Shown here: one piece after another, positions 1 to 8,926 of the stretch
Position numbering within the stretch: the first letter of the stretch is position 1
Layout: every line of letters starts with the position of its first letter
DNA from: Brevibacillus panacihumi W25
GTDB lineage: Bacteria; Bacillota; Bacilli; Brevibacillales; Brevibacillaceae
Length of the DNA stretch: 64,000 nucleotides
Reading direction: 5' to 3'
NCBI RefSeq assembly: GCF_000503775.1
Contig: NZ_KI629782.1
Span: forward strand, 248,001 to 312,000
The notes under the pieces: model-generated
What the model saw: the letters and a program-made list of their open reading frames with translations, nothing else
Database searches by the model: none
Told to the model about the DNA's origin: nothing
Program-made: the position numbers and the translations under genes

Positions 1-1
1 T

Positions 2-2704
2 TTTTTGGCAAGGAATGAAGAGGGGTTGCTGCTCAGTCCCCGCGAGGCACTCTCTTTTTTCATCGATCCTCCCTGGCTGCGCCACGTCCACTATGAGCCC
101 AGTGAGACATTTGCCGCCTATCAACATACAGCGATGATGATCCAGCAAAGTCTCGAGTCCGGGTCTTTTCTCCCCGATTTTGCCGCATGGAGGGCTGGCT
201 ATCCTGGGTGGAAGTTCGCGGACGAGCCACCTGAACTGCCGGATACCACGAGACGATGGCTTTCTGCTGTCGTTGACGAGATGATCGCATCGCGAGGCGA
301 AGTTGAACGTGCTTGGGAGAACTTGCAAATTCAATATCCCGCCCTCACCGTTACAGGAGAGGACTTGTCCCCGCATTTGCAAGAACAGGAATGGCTTCAA
401 TCCATCGGCTGGCTGCCCGATTTGACACCGTTTCGGACTTGTCTGCAACTCCTGGAAGCCACGGAGACGGAAGACGACTGGACCCTGCAATTTCATTTGC
501 AGGATCGCGAACACCCCGATCGCCTCTACCCGATCGAGCCATCCCTTCTTTTGGCGAGACAAGGCGGATACGAAGAAATACCTGCTGCCTGGCAAGCGTA
601 TGCGGACCGTATCTACAGGGACCTCACAACATGCTTGGAAGTGATGCCATGGCTGATGGCGGATGAAGCTAGCGGGCAGCTGCGGACACGGCTCGACAAT
701 GAACATGCATGGCTTTTCCTGACGACAAGCAGCTTGCAATTGGTGCAGGCAGGGATACACGTCTTTTTACCCGTCTGGTGGGAACAGGTGCGTCGCACAA
801 AACCGCGGCTAAAAGCAAAAATCAAGTCACATGCGGGTACGTCAGGCCCGTCGTTTCTCGGCATCTCGCAGCTTATGGATTTCGAATGGAAGCTGGCATT
901 GGGCGATGTGGAGATCAGCGAAGCAGAATTTGCCCAATTGCTCAAGCAAAAACAACGTCTGCTGAAGATCAGAGGCCATTGGGTGCAGCTGACACCGGAT
1001 CTTTTCTTGCAGATGCAGGATGCCTTGAAGATAAACCGCGGAAAAAACGCCCTGACCCTTCGCGATGTCATGAACATCCATCTGCGAGCGTTGCCGGAAG
1101 AAGAAATTGAACGCCCCACTGAAGACGACGTACCCCAGCAGTTCGCTATGGAGGTGGAACTGAACCGACCTTTGCAGCAATTGTTCACCCAATTGCAGCA
1201 GACACAAAAAATTCCGTTGCTCCCGCAGCCGCAAGCTTTCCATGGCACTCTGCGCAACTACCAGCTGGCAGGGAGCTCGTGGCTGTGGTTCTTGCGGCAA
1301 TATCGACTCGGCGCATGTCTGGCGGACGATATGGGACTCGGGAAAACGGTGCAGTTCATTACCTACCTGCTGTATGTCAAGGATAACGAGGAGCAAAGCA
1401 CCCCTTCCCTGCTGATCTGTCCCACGTCGGTCATCGGAAACTGGCAAAAGGAATTGGAACGGTTCGCTCCGTCTCTGAAGGTGGTCATTCACTACGGCAA
1501 CCATCGCAAAAGACAGGAGGCATTCTTATCCGAAATCGAAGGGGCGGACCTGGTCATCACGTCTTATGCTCTTTCGCATTTGGATGAACAAGAGCTGTCT
1601 CGTGTACACTGGAATACCATCTGCCTGGATGAAGCACAAAATATAAAAAATGCGTATACCAAGCAGGCTTCTGCTGTCCGTGACCTGCGTGCCAACCATC
1701 GGATCGCGCTGACCGGCACTCCGATCGAAAATCGTCTGAGTGAACTATGGTCGATCTTCGACTTTTTAAACCCGGGTTATCTCGGAGGGCTGGGTGAATT
1801 CACACAGCGTTTCGTCCTGCCGATCGAACGGGATCAGGACAAAACCTTGATCTCCCAAGTGCAGCGTCTGATCCAGCCGTTCCTCTTGCGTCGGGTCAAG
1901 ACCGATCCTTCCATTCAACTGGATCTGCCGGAAAAAAGCGAACGAAAGGAATTTGTCCCGCTCACGGCTGAGCAAGGCGCTCTCTATGAAACGGCCATCC
2001 AAGACATGTTCGCTCGCATGGAACGGGCTTCGACGATGGAGCGCCGCGGTCTCATCTTGACCACGCTGACACGCTTGAAGCAGCTTTGCGATCATCCCGC
2101 TCTCATTCTCGGAGAAATCCAAGCACGGGATGAGATCGGGCGCTCGCATAAGCTGGAGCGGCTGCTGGAGTTGATCGAGGATATTCGCCACAAAGGGGAA
2201 CGGTGCTTGGTGTTTACCCAGTATATCGAAATGGGAAACATGCTGAGGCGTGTCCTGATCCGGGAAGGCTATGGACCTGTATTCTTCCTCAATGGCTCAA
2301 CCAAGAAGGAAATGCGAGACGAAATGATCAGCCGCTTCCAGGACCCTTCCGAGGATGTGGAAAACCGGGCAACGGTGTTTATCCTCTCTTTGCGCGCAGG
2401 CGGGACAGGGTTGAATCTGACAGAGGCGAATCATGTCATCCACTTTGACCGCTGGTGGAATCCGGCGGTCGAAAATCAGGCCACAGACCGAGCTCACCGC
2501 ATCGGTCAAAAACGAAATGTGCAGGTTTACAAATTTATATCGCTGGGGACGATTGAAGAGCGGATCGACGAAATGATCGAGCGAAAACAGTCCTTGAGCC
2601 AGCAGATCGTAGGCGGAAGTGAAAGCTGGATTACCGAGTTGTCCAACGCTGAGCTCCGCGAGCTTTTTGCACTCCGCCACCATTGGATGGATACGAGAGG
2701 ATAG
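2..2704 (+). CDS. SNF2/DEAD-box family helicase, 5' end outside window
   Basis: Reading frame is open at the left edge, so the first residues belong upstream and the TTG at position 5 need not be the start. About 900 residues are present. The N-terminal half resembles the bacterial SNF2-associated domain. The motor follows: Walker A DDMGLGKT near residue 440, a DEAQ box (DExH position) near 542, motif III TGTPIEN near 569, and motifs V/VI GGTGLNLTEA and ATDRAHRIGQ near 800-830. These are standard for Swi2/Snf2 ATPases, which translocate on duplex DNA; bacterial relatives are tied to transcription or DNA repair, but the role of this one is unknown. It ends a few bases before a short ORF and shares its terminator. 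Confidence 0.93.
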   Translation, partial: FLARNEEGLLLSPREALSFFIDPPWLRHVHYEPSETFAAYQHTAMMIQQSLESGSFLPDFAAWRAGYPGWKFADEPPELPDTTRRWLSAVVDEMIASRGEVERAWENLQIQYPALTVTGEDLSPHLQEQEWLQSIGWLPDLTPFRTCLQLLEATETEDDWTLQFHLQDREHPDRLYPIEPSLLLARQGGYEEIPAAWQAYADRIYRDLTTCLEVMPWLMADEASGQLRTRLDNEHAWLFLTTSSLQLVQAGIHVFLPVWWEQVRRTKPRLKAKIKSHAGTSGPSFLGISQLMDFEWKLALGDVEISEAEFAQLLKQKQRLLKIRGHWVQLTPDLFLQMQDALKINRGKNALTLRDVMNIHLRALPEEEIERPTEDDVPQQFAMEVELNRPLQQLFTQLQQTQKIPLLPQPQAFHGTLRNYQLAGSSWLWFLRQYRLGACLADDMGLGKTVQFITYLLYVKDNEEQSTPSLLICPTSVIGNWQKELERFAPSLKVVIHYGNHRKRQEAFLSEIEGADLVITSYALSHLDEQELSRVHWNTICLDEAQNIKNAYTKQASAVRDLRANHRIALTGTPIENRLSELWSIFDFLNPGYLGGLGEFTQRFVLPIERDQDKTLISQVQRLIQPFLLRRVKTDPSIQLDLPEKSERKEFVPLTAEQGALYETAIQDMFARMERASTMERRGLILTTLTRLKQLCDHPALILGEIQARDEIGRSHKLERLLELIEDIRHKGERCLVFTQYIEMGNMLRRVLIREGYGPVFFLNGSTKKEMRDEMISRFQDPSEDVENRATVFILSLRAGGTGLNLTEANHVIHFDRWWNPAVENQATDRAHRIGQKRNVQVYKFISLGTIEERIDEMIERKQSLSQQIVGGSESWITELSNAELRELFALRHHWMDTRG

Positions 2705-2712
2705 GTGATGTC

Positions 2713-2847
2713 ATGAAGGAACCAACTGCCACTTCCCCAACAGATCCAAAGAACTCGGAGTCAAAACGCGATTTGCCGGAGGCCTGGCAGCGATTTCTCG
2801 CCGCCATTCAAAAAGAAGCAGCCTCCCTTCCCTCTTCCCAAAACTAA
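2713..2847 (+). CDS. Small hydrophilic protein, 44 aa
   Basis: A short ORF beginning ATG-AAG-GAA, 8 nt after the helicase stop, with an AGGTG ribosome binding site that overlaps the helicase end. The product is polar, rich in Pro, Ser and Glu, with one W-x-x-F-L segment (around residues 25-29) that could be a short amphipathic helix. No family is recognised. Tight spacing and a shared terminator suggest co-translation with the helicase, perhaps as a partner, but that is inference. Confidence 0.55.
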   Translation: MKEPTATSPTDPKNSESKRDLPEAWQRFLAAIQKEAASLPSSQN

Positions 2848-2885
2848 AAAAAGGTCCGATCAGGTTGCTGGTCGGACCTTTTGTA
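2846..2885 (+). terminator. Intrinsic terminator after helicase unit
   Basis: A 13-bp stem (AAGGTCCGATCAG paired with CTGGTCGGACCTT, one G-U pair) with a 4-nt loop, followed by TTTTG. It overlaps the stop codon of the 44-aa ORF. Confidence 0.85.
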
Positions 2886-2958
2886 TTTGTGCTGCACTAA
2901 TTTCATTTATGCAATAGTATGATCAGTTTTCTTTATTAGTCCCCTGCAAAAACGGTGT

Positions 2959-2964
2959 TATAAT
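2959..2964 (+). promoter_or_regulatory. -10 hexamer for MFS gene
   Basis: A perfect TATAAT about 60 nt upstream of the MFS start. The -35 position holds only a weak match, so a SigA-type promoter is likely but not certain. Confidence 0.5.
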
Positions 2965-3021
2965 GATAACAGATGATTTTCCATTTTCCTGCTTTTTCAC
3001 TGCAAAGGTTGTGACGGAAAG

Positions 3022-4251
3022 ATGAATTTTTCCTGGAAACGAAATTTAATCGTACTCTGGCTCGGAGTCTTTTTTTGTAGTACGGCCTACACCATCTCAA
3101 TCCCGTTCTTGCCGATCTTCCTCCATACTTCGATGGGAATTAACGAAAATCTGGAGATTTGGGCGGGTATCTCGTTCGGAATTACGTTTTTGGCAAGTGC
3201 CTTGATTTCTCCCTACTGGGGCTCTCTTGCAGACAAGTACGGGCGCAAGCCGATGCTGATCCGCTCTGGATACAGTCTTGCACTCCTCTATTTCTTGACA
3301 TACTTCATTACGGACCCTTATGTGTTCATCGTCTTGCGCATCTTCCAAGGACTGCTCGCCGGGTTTGTCCCCGCCTCCATCGCCTTGGTCGGTACCAACA
3401 CGCCAGAAAAAGATGTCGGGTACGCACTCGGCGTCATGGCCACAGCGGGAGCTACCGGAAACATCATCGGGCCCTTGGTTGGCGGGGTTGTCAGCCATCT
3501 GTGGGGAAACCGCGAAGCGTTTCTTTTTTCCGGGTGTGTCGTGCTGGTGGCTGCCTTGATTGCAACCTTTTTTGTCAAAGAAACGAAATTGAACAAATCC
3601 GGTGTGCGCTCACGTGTAAGTGAAGATCTGCGAGCAGCATGGGCGAATCGGCCGCTTATGGCCCTGCTGGGCGTCAGCATGATGGTGACTTGCTCGGTGA
3701 TGCTGCTGGAACCGCTGCTTACGGTCTACGTCCTGCAATTGGGTGTGAGCGAGCACGAGGCCTCTTTAAGCGCAGGAATTATCTTCGCCTCTGTCGGAAT
3801 CGCCACCGTAATCGCCTCTCCGCGATGGGGGCGTTTGGGAAGCAACATCGGTTTTACGAAGATATTGTTTATCGGTTTGATCGGCGGAGCGGTTGGGAAT
3901 TTGCTGCAATACTTCTTCACCAACTTGTATGGATTCGGCATCCTTCGCTTCGTGTACGGCCTGTTCTTTGCGGCGGTCTATCCATCTATCAACGCAATGA
4001 TTGTCAAAGTAACGGAACCTGAGTTTCGCGGTAGAGCATTCAGCCTCAACCAATCCTCGAACCAGCTCGCAACGATGCTGGGCCCCGTTATAGGCGGAGT
4101 AATGGGCGGACTCATTCCAATCCGGGTGGTTTTTATCCTTAACGGATTGGCTCTGCTAGTCACAGCCCTCGTGATCTACTACAAAAAACCAGGGCGCAAG
4201 TCGAGTCCTTCGCAGCAGCCTGCTGCGGATGCACAGGTATTGGCAAAATAG
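3022..4251 (+). CDS. MFS drug-efflux-type transporter
   Basis: A 409-residue major facilitator with about 12 hydrophobic segments. The loop after the second helix carries GSLADKYGRKP, the classical MFS motif A (GxLADrxGrkp), and the fifth helix region carries a GATGNIIGPLVGG stretch resembling motif C of drug/H+ antiporters. Length and motifs fit the DHA1 efflux group (Bmr/TetA relatives). It is a single-gene unit with its own -10 box and a strong terminator. The substrate cannot be inferred from sequence; the neighbouring DeoR gene faces it and looks linked to sugar genes instead. Confidence 0.85.
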   Translation: MNFSWKRNLIVLWLGVFFCSTAYTISIPFLPIFLHTSMGINENLEIWAGISFGITFLASALISPYWGSLADKYGRKPMLIRSGYSLALLYFLTYFITDPYVFIVLRIFQGLLAGFVPASIALVGTNTPEKDVGYALGVMATAGATGNIIGPLVGGVVSHLWGNREAFLFSGCVVLVAALIATFFVKETKLNKSGVRSRVSEDLRAAWANRPLMALLGVSMMVTCSVMLLEPLLTVYVLQLGVSEHEASLSAGIIFASVGIATVIASPRWGRLGSNIGFTKILFIGLIGGAVGNLLQYFFTNLYGFGILRFVYGLFFAAVYPSINAMIVKVTEPEFRGRAFSLNQSSNQLATMLGPVIGGVMGGLIPIRVVFILNGLALLVTALVIYYKKPGRKSSPSQQPAADAQVLAK

Positions 4252-4283
4252 GCGGCGGGTTTCCAAACCCGCCGTCTTTTTGC
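4252..4283 (+). terminator. Intrinsic terminator of MFS gene
   Basis: A perfect 9-bp GGCGGGTTT/AAACCCGCC stem with a tiny loop, followed by GTCTTTTT. Confidence 0.88.
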
Positions 4284-4298
4284 GTCGTCTACCCAGCC

Positions 4299-5060
4299 CT
4301 AGGGAGCGACCGTGACTTTGATTGCCTTTTCTTCAAGCTGCCGGATGGTCAAGGCATCCACCTCGTCATCCGTGATGATTTCATCGATCTGGGAGAGCGC
4401 AGCAAAATAGGTAAATGCCTGTACGCCAATTTTGCTGGTATCAGCCAAAAGAAAGACTTTGTCCGAGATGTTGATCATCTTCTTTTTGACGAGTGCCTGC
4501 ATTTCATTGGATTCACTGATGCCACGCTCCAGGTGGATCCCCTTGCAGGAGAGAAAAACTTTGTCTACATGATACTGATCCAGGCTGCGTTCTGCGCTGG
4601 GCCCAAGAAAAGACAGAGAACGCGGTGCCAGGGTGCCTCCTGTCGAAATCACCTCCACCTTTTCCTTGGTGCTCAGCTCCATAGCTACCTTAATGGAATT
4701 GGTCAATACGGTCAGCGGTATATCCGGGACGATCGCAGCCATGTACCAAGCCGTCGTGCTGGCATCGAGAATGATCCTGTCATGCGGCTCGATATACGCG
4801 ACTGCCTGTTTCGCGATGCGTTTCTTCTCTTCCATACGCGTCACTTCACGTTCCAGGTAAGGAATTTCCGGCTGGGGGTCCGAGACGCTGACCGCCCCGC
4901 CATGGCTTCTGATTAAGCGCCCTGCTTCCTCCAGACGATCTAAATCACGACGAATGGTCTCTTCGGTCACGTTGCAAATTTCACTTAATTCGGAGACGCG
5001 AATACTCCCTCTCTCATTTACCAGTCGGACTATCATTTCGTGTCTTTCGGCTACAAGCAT
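4299..5060 (-). CDS. DeoR-family transcriptional regulator
   Basis: About 253 residues. The N-terminal winged helix carries the DeoR signature RxxxIVRLVNERGSIRVSELSEI then VTEETIRRDLDRLEEAGRLIRSHGGA. The C-terminal DeoRC sensor domain normally binds phosphorylated sugars. I place the start at the second ATG (4 codons matter little) because GAGG lies 6 nt upstream of it. An extended -10 promoter drives it separately. It lies directly downstream of a sugar isomerase gene on the same strand, so control of that isomerase or its pathway is the natural inference. Ligand unknown. Confidence 0.88.
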   Translation of the reverse strand: MLVAERHEMIVRLVNERGSIRVSELSEICNVTEETIRRDLDRLEEAGRLIRSHGGAVSVSDPQPEIPYLEREVTRMEEKKRIAKQAVAYIEPHDRIILDASTTAWYMAAIVPDIPLTVLTNSIKVAMELSTKEKVEVISTGGTLAPRSLSFLGPSAERSLDQYHVDKVFLSCKGIHLERGISESNEMQALVKKKMINISDKVFLLADTSKIGVQAFTYFAALSQIDEIITDDEVDALTIRQLEEKAIKVTVAP

Positions 5061-5115
5061 CGTCATCCTCTTTTCCTGCTATTGTGATCTGCGTCAACTT
5101 TTTTGTATATGTTTG

Positions 5116-5121
5116 ATTATA
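5116..5121 (-). promoter_or_regulatory. Extended -10 promoter of deoR-type gene
   Basis: On the minus strand TGGTATAAT reads as a TG-N-TATAAT extended -10 element about 55 nt before the DeoR start. No good -35 box is present, which is tolerated by extended -10 promoters. Confidence 0.5.
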
Positions 5122-5192
5122 CCAGTTTTACTCGCAACAGCAGGAGAATTTTTGATGATTTTCTTTGGATTGTCTTTGCTCGCAATGATCGT

Positions 5193-6695
5193 TTACAAAG
5201 TCACTTGCCTGATCTCCATGACTTCCGCTACTTTTTGCAACTGCCGGGCATGATGACCCACTGCCAAGGCACAGTGGTGGGTCGGGGCTTCCCGGAACCA
5301 TTTATCCATATAGTCGTCCGGATGCTCGCGAAACTTGATCGGAGTTTGGGTATTTCCGATCTTCATCGTGGGACCGTCGGTAGAGACTCCTTCGCCAAGG
5401 ATCAATTTCAGTCTGCCGTCCCCTGTCTGTGTCAGGTTTACAGTGGTTACAGGCCCGGACTTTACTTTTGCCTCCACGGAAACGCCCGTCCCTTGCTTGC
5501 CATGATAGAGCCCCATACCGCGCAGGATTGGTTTACCTTCTGCAATGGCGATATGAAATGGCCCGTCATGCCCCAGGAGAATGGTCTCATCCTCATAATC
5601 GACGACGACGATCTCGGAATAGCTACCGCCGATTCCCAGGATATCGCATATTTTCATCGCTACGGCTGTCTTCAGGTCCCCCTCCCCTGCACAGGGAATC
5701 CCTTTTGCGGTCAGAAGGGAGTGACCGACGATAAAGCCTGCCTGCAGCTTTTCATACGGGTTCCCTGGCGCACCGTGATAATAATAGGTCAGAGCGTCGA
5801 GATCGTAATGAAGCACCAGCTTTTCCTGTGCGGCTGCCACGCGACACGCCCACTCCAACTGTTCGGCAGTAGGCTTTTTGGCGATCGGATCTGCTGGAGA
5901 ATCCCCACTGATTGCAAACATTTCCTCGATTTCAGCCATCTTTTCCCGGACCTGCGTCTCGGTTACCTCCCGAAGCATCCGGTCTACATCGCACATTTCC
6001 AACACTTCGACATGCAATCCAGTCTGTGCCTGAATCATGGTAAAATCGCTGTACATATCGAGCATGCCGCTGTAGGTATTGCCTAAAAAACCAAAACGGC
6101 TGTGGCGCAAGGTCCTGCGCACGGAAGCGGCTTGTATCCACTCTTCGATGCTTTTCCAGGCGCGTATGGCCTCTGGCCGATCCTTTGTCACCTCATTGGC
6201 CAGTGAAATAGCGGGGGTTTGATCGAGTCCCAGCAGCCCATTGATGACACGAAAGGAAATGTCAGCCCGTGAAAAAGCATTGGCGATCTCGGGAACGGGG
6301 CAGGCTCCGCAATGCGCCAGCCACTCGCCTGTCGTCGTCTGCTCGTAGTTGATCCGGGCGGCCGGCTGCAGATTGAGAACGACCACGGGCGCATGGCAAA
6401 TCTGGTGGACGGGCAGCACAGCAGAGCTCGTGCTGTAGGTGCCGGCATGACAGAAGATCAGGTCTACATTTTGGGCCTGAAACCACTCCCCTGCACGCCT
6501 GCCTTCCTCCTCAGAATCTACCAGCCCGTAATAGAACACTTCTCCGCGCAAAGCCATTTTTTCTTTTAAAAACTCCCCATAGCCAATGATGCGCTCACGC
6601 AGTCCCGGAAACTGCTCCCAGTATGTCGAAAGGCCAATCGTGTAAAGTCCAATTCTCCCCTTTTTCATCGGTTTTAGTTTTGTACCTTCTGCCAT
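5193..6695 (-). CDS. L-fucose/L-arabinose isomerase family protein
   Basis: A 500-residue protein of the fucose/arabinose isomerase superfamily (aldose-ketose isomerases that use Mn2+). The N-terminal part has the open alpha/beta fold typical of the family (IGLYTIGLSTYWEQFPGL, then DLIFCHAGTYSTSS), and the C-terminal part has the long metal/substrate domain (GEGDLKTAVAMKICDILG). The length matches AraA (about 500 aa) but the conserved AraA N-terminus is absent, so the exact sugar is unclear. It is flanked by a DeoR and a divergent AraC regulator and a cre-like site, fitting a catabolic sugar gene. No kinase or transporter is adjacent. Confidence 0.8.
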   Translation of the reverse strand: MAEGTKLKPMKKGRIGLYTIGLSTYWEQFPGLRERIIGYGEFLKEKMALRGEVFYYGLVDSEEEGRRAGEWFQAQNVDLIFCHAGTYSTSSAVLPVHQICHAPVVVLNLQPAARINYEQTTTGEWLAHCGACPVPEIANAFSRADISFRVINGLLGLDQTPAISLANEVTKDRPEAIRAWKSIEEWIQAASVRRTLRHSRFGFLGNTYSGMLDMYSDFTMIQAQTGLHVEVLEMCDVDRMLREVTETQVREKMAEIEEMFAISGDSPADPIAKKPTAEQLEWACRVAAAQEKLVLHYDLDALTYYYHGAPGNPYEKLQAGFIVGHSLLTAKGIPCAGEGDLKTAVAMKICDILGIGGSYSEIVVVDYEDETILLGHDGPFHIAIAEGKPILRGMGLYHGKQGTGVSVEAKVKSGPVTTVNLTQTGDGRLKLILGEGVSTDGPTMKIGNTQTPIKFREHPDDYMDKWFREAPTHHCALAVGHHARQLQKVAEVMEIRQVTL

Positions 6696-6738
6696 GAATG
6701 CTCCCTCCCTGCGAAAAATACTACCTTTATGCGTTCAT

Positions 6739-6752
6739 TGTATTCGCTTACA
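6739..6752. promoter_or_regulatory. cre-like CcpA site and inverted repeat
   Basis: TGTATTCGCTTACA matches the cre consensus TGWAANCGNTNWCA with one mismatch on either strand. It sits in the divergent isomerase/AraC promoter region and overlaps a TACAAT that could be the isomerase -10. It is the core of the repeat ATTGTA-N6-TACAAT. Carbon catabolite repression is the likely meaning; the repeat could also serve the DeoR or AraC protein. Confidence 0.6.
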
Positions 6753-6814
6753 ATAAAGGAAACATCCCATGATCTTGTTCATTCCTAACAGGATCTTGCC
6801 AGGAGGCGCGTGCT

Positions 6815-7693
6815 GTGGACCGCTATCGAGAACGGGCAGCCCATGATTGGTCGGAAGATTCGATACGCTTGATCTCTACGCCAAGCCAAACTGCTATGAA
6901 AACCTTCTATTTCGTGCAAGAAATCGGCCACTTTCGGACGAAGCCTGGCTATTTTACTGAACGGCAGCAGCTTCATTCCTACCTGATTGTCTATACCTTG
7001 GCGGGCAAAGGCTATCTTGATTATCGAGGCAAGCAATATGTATTGGGTCCAAATCAGGCTTTTTTTATTGATTGTCGGGAGTACCAATATTACAGGACCG
7101 ATTCTCATGACTTGTGGGAAATCCTCTGGGTTCATTTCAGCGGAAGCAACAGCCGCAGCTATTACGAGCAATTTGCCAAATTTGGTTCACCCGTCATCCG
7201 ATTTGGGGAGGAGGCAGACGCAGCCGAGCTGATCAGGAAAATGATTTTGCTTCATCGGCACAAGGATGTACGTACAGAGATGCTGGCCTCCCAGTATCTG
7301 GTCCAGCTTCTGACCCAGCTTCTGCTGGCGACCAGCCCGATGCCGCAAGTCGACGCTTATTTGCCGCCCGTCATCGAGAACGTAGTCCGCGACCTGGATC
7401 GCCGTTTTCAGGAGAAAATCTCGCTTGATTCACTGGCGCGCCGACATGCCATCAGCAAGTTCCATCTCGTGCGGGAGTTCAAGAAATACACCGGCTATAC
7501 CCCGAACGAATACGTCATTCACAGCCGTATCACCTATGCAAAGGAGTTGCTGACCTACACCGATCTTACAGTCGGACAGATTGCCGAACAGGTGGGAATG
7601 GATCATGTCAGCCACTTTATCGATCTGTTTAAGAAACGGGTGGAAATGACGCCACTTGCCTTTCGGAAAAAATGGCAGCGCCCGCAGTCGTAG
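6815..7693 (+). CDS. AraC-family transcriptional regulator
   Basis: A 292-residue protein with GTG start preceded by a good AGGAGG. Residues about 30-170 form an AraC-type cupin sugar sensor (HSYLIVYTLAGKGYL, then QAFFIDCREYQYY). The C-terminal 100 residues hold the double helix-turn-helix: SLDSLARRHAISKFHLVREFKK, then TVGQIAEQVGMDHVSHFIDLFKK and the P-x-x-FRKKW ending. Divergent from the isomerase gene, so activation of that gene in response to a sugar is the simplest model. Confidence 0.88.
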   Translation: MDRYRERAAHDWSEDSIRLISTPSQTAMKTFYFVQEIGHFRTKPGYFTERQQLHSYLIVYTLAGKGYLDYRGKQYVLGPNQAFFIDCREYQYYRTDSHDLWEILWVHFSGSNSRSYYEQFAKFGSPVIRFGEEADAAELIRKMILLHRHKDVRTEMLASQYLVQLLTQLLLATSPMPQVDAYLPPVIENVVRDLDRRFQEKISLDSLARRHAISKFHLVREFKKYTGYTPNEYVIHSRITYAKELLTYTDLTVGQIAEQVGMDHVSHFIDLFKKRVEMTPLAFRKKWQRPQS

Positions 7694-7715
7694 AGACCTC
7701 GAGCCTGACGACCCA

Positions 7716-7757
7716 ATAAAAAAACTGCCGAGAAGAGATCGCTCTCCTTCAGCAGCT
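7716..7757 (-). terminator. Intrinsic terminator of 70-aa gene
   Basis: On the minus strand a long imperfect hairpin (CTGCTGAAGGAGAG paired with CTCTTCTCGGCAG) is followed by TTTTTTT. It lies between convergent genes. Confidence 0.75.
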
Positions 7758-7783
7758 TCTTGTTACGGTTGCACTCATCGGTG

Positions 7784-7996
7784 TTAGACACCCGTGCGTC
7801 TTCGTTGATTATTCGGTTTTTTGGTGTGCTGGCTTTTCATCGTTTGATTCATTGCTTTTGGATTGTGACTCGATGCACGGCCGTTGGATTGCGCTTGCTT
7901 TTTCTCCGCCAGCTTCCGTTTAATGGCCTCTTGCAGGCTGATCTTGCCAGGCTTGTTTTCCAATGCTTCTTTTTCGTTTTGATTTGGCTCCGACAT
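7784..7996 (-). CDS. Small basic hypothetical protein, 70 aa
   Basis: Start at the ATG (MSEPNQ) with AAGGAG 9 nt upstream. The protein has an acidic N-terminus, a helical KISLQEAIKRKLAEKKQAQ core and a very basic Asn/Gln/Lys/Arg-rich tail. It has no signal peptide or membrane segment and I recognise no family. It ends at a good terminator and appears monocistronic. A nucleic-acid-binding or spore-core role would be guesswork. Confidence 0.6.
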   Translation of the reverse strand: MSEPNQNEKEALENKPGKISLQEAIKRKLAEKKQAQSNGRASSHNPKAMNQTMKSQHTKKPNNQRRRTGV

Positions 7997-8080
7997 GCGT
8001 AGCAACTCCTTGGGAAAAATGGTCCTTCTCCTTGTATTCTAGTGCATGACAGCAAAATCTGCCAAGAGAAATCTGTCTCT

Positions 8081-8908
8081 TTATTTTACCCGAAGTTGCG
8101 CGTACGCAACACCACTCGCCTGCACACGCAAAATATCGGCCAACAAATCAGCCAGATACGCCCCTGCTTCGATTGGCGGTGTGCCTCCGCGATGGATATT
8201 GGAGATAACCGTGCGGTCGGATTCAACAGTACTTTCATTGGGCTGATAAATCATGTAGGCGCTCAAGCTCTCCGCCGTAGCGAGTCCGGGACGTTCTCCG
8301 ATGAGGGAGATGACGACCTTGCACCGTACGATGGAGGCGACATGATCCTGTACCCAGACGCGTCCCCGATGAATAAAAAGCGGCTTCGCAACACTGACAT
8401 TTTTCAGAGCCAACCCCTGCAGCAAGGAAGGGAGCAAGTCGGGAATGCAGGCTTCACAGGCCGATGTGCTAAGCCCATCCGAGATGATGATCTGCACGTC
8501 CTTGTGTTTGTCTCCATTCTGTTCGAGCCAGCGCACGGATTCTTCGGACAAGAATCTGCCCGAGTCGAGATTCATCAAATACTCCTGCATGTCTTTGGCT
8601 CTCGTATACAGCTCAGGCAGTCCCAATTCCGCTAGCCATGCAGGCTCGATCTGTTTCATCACCGCGTCATGCGCCGCTGCCTGATCGATGCGGAACTGCA
8701 GGTAGCTGGTCGTCTTCATCCGCGTCCCCGCCCGGCCAATCCCGATTCGTGCCGGTGTCCGCCGCATCGCTTGTTCCAGTACTTCCCGGTTGTGCGGGTT
8801 CTTCACGCCCAACTCTTTCTCTTCAGGAAAAGGAATGGCTTCCTGACTCTTTTTGGATAATTCCTCCACCACTCTTTGGACCAGATGATCCAGATCGATC
8901 TGCTTCAT
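8081..8908 (-). CDS. eutC: Ethanolamine ammonia-lyase small subunit
   Basis: A 275-residue EutC. With EutB it forms the adenosylcobalamin-dependent ammonia-lyase that turns ethanolamine into acetaldehyde and ammonia. Recognisable family stretches include RIGIGRAGTRMKTTSYLQFRID, SDGLSTSACEACIPDLLP, and LIGERPGLATAESLSAYM, the last forming part of the cobalamin-binding region. It follows eutB after an 18-nt gap, so the two are co-transcribed. No microcompartment, reactivase (EutA) or aldehyde dehydrogenase gene is adjacent. Confidence 0.95.
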   Translation of the reverse strand: MKQIDLDHLVQRVVEELSKKSQEAIPFPEEKELGVKNPHNREVLEQAMRRTPARIGIGRAGTRMKTTSYLQFRIDQAAAHDAVMKQIEPAWLAELGLPELYTRAKDMQEYLMNLDSGRFLSEESVRWLEQNGDKHKDVQIIISDGLSTSACEACIPDLLPSLLQGLALKNVSVAKPLFIHRGRVWVQDHVASIVRCKVVISLIGERPGLATAESLSAYMIYQPNESTVESDRTVISNIHRGGTPPIEAGAYLADLLADILRVQASGVAYAQLRVK

Positions 8909-8926
8909 CCCGATTCCTTCCCCTTC

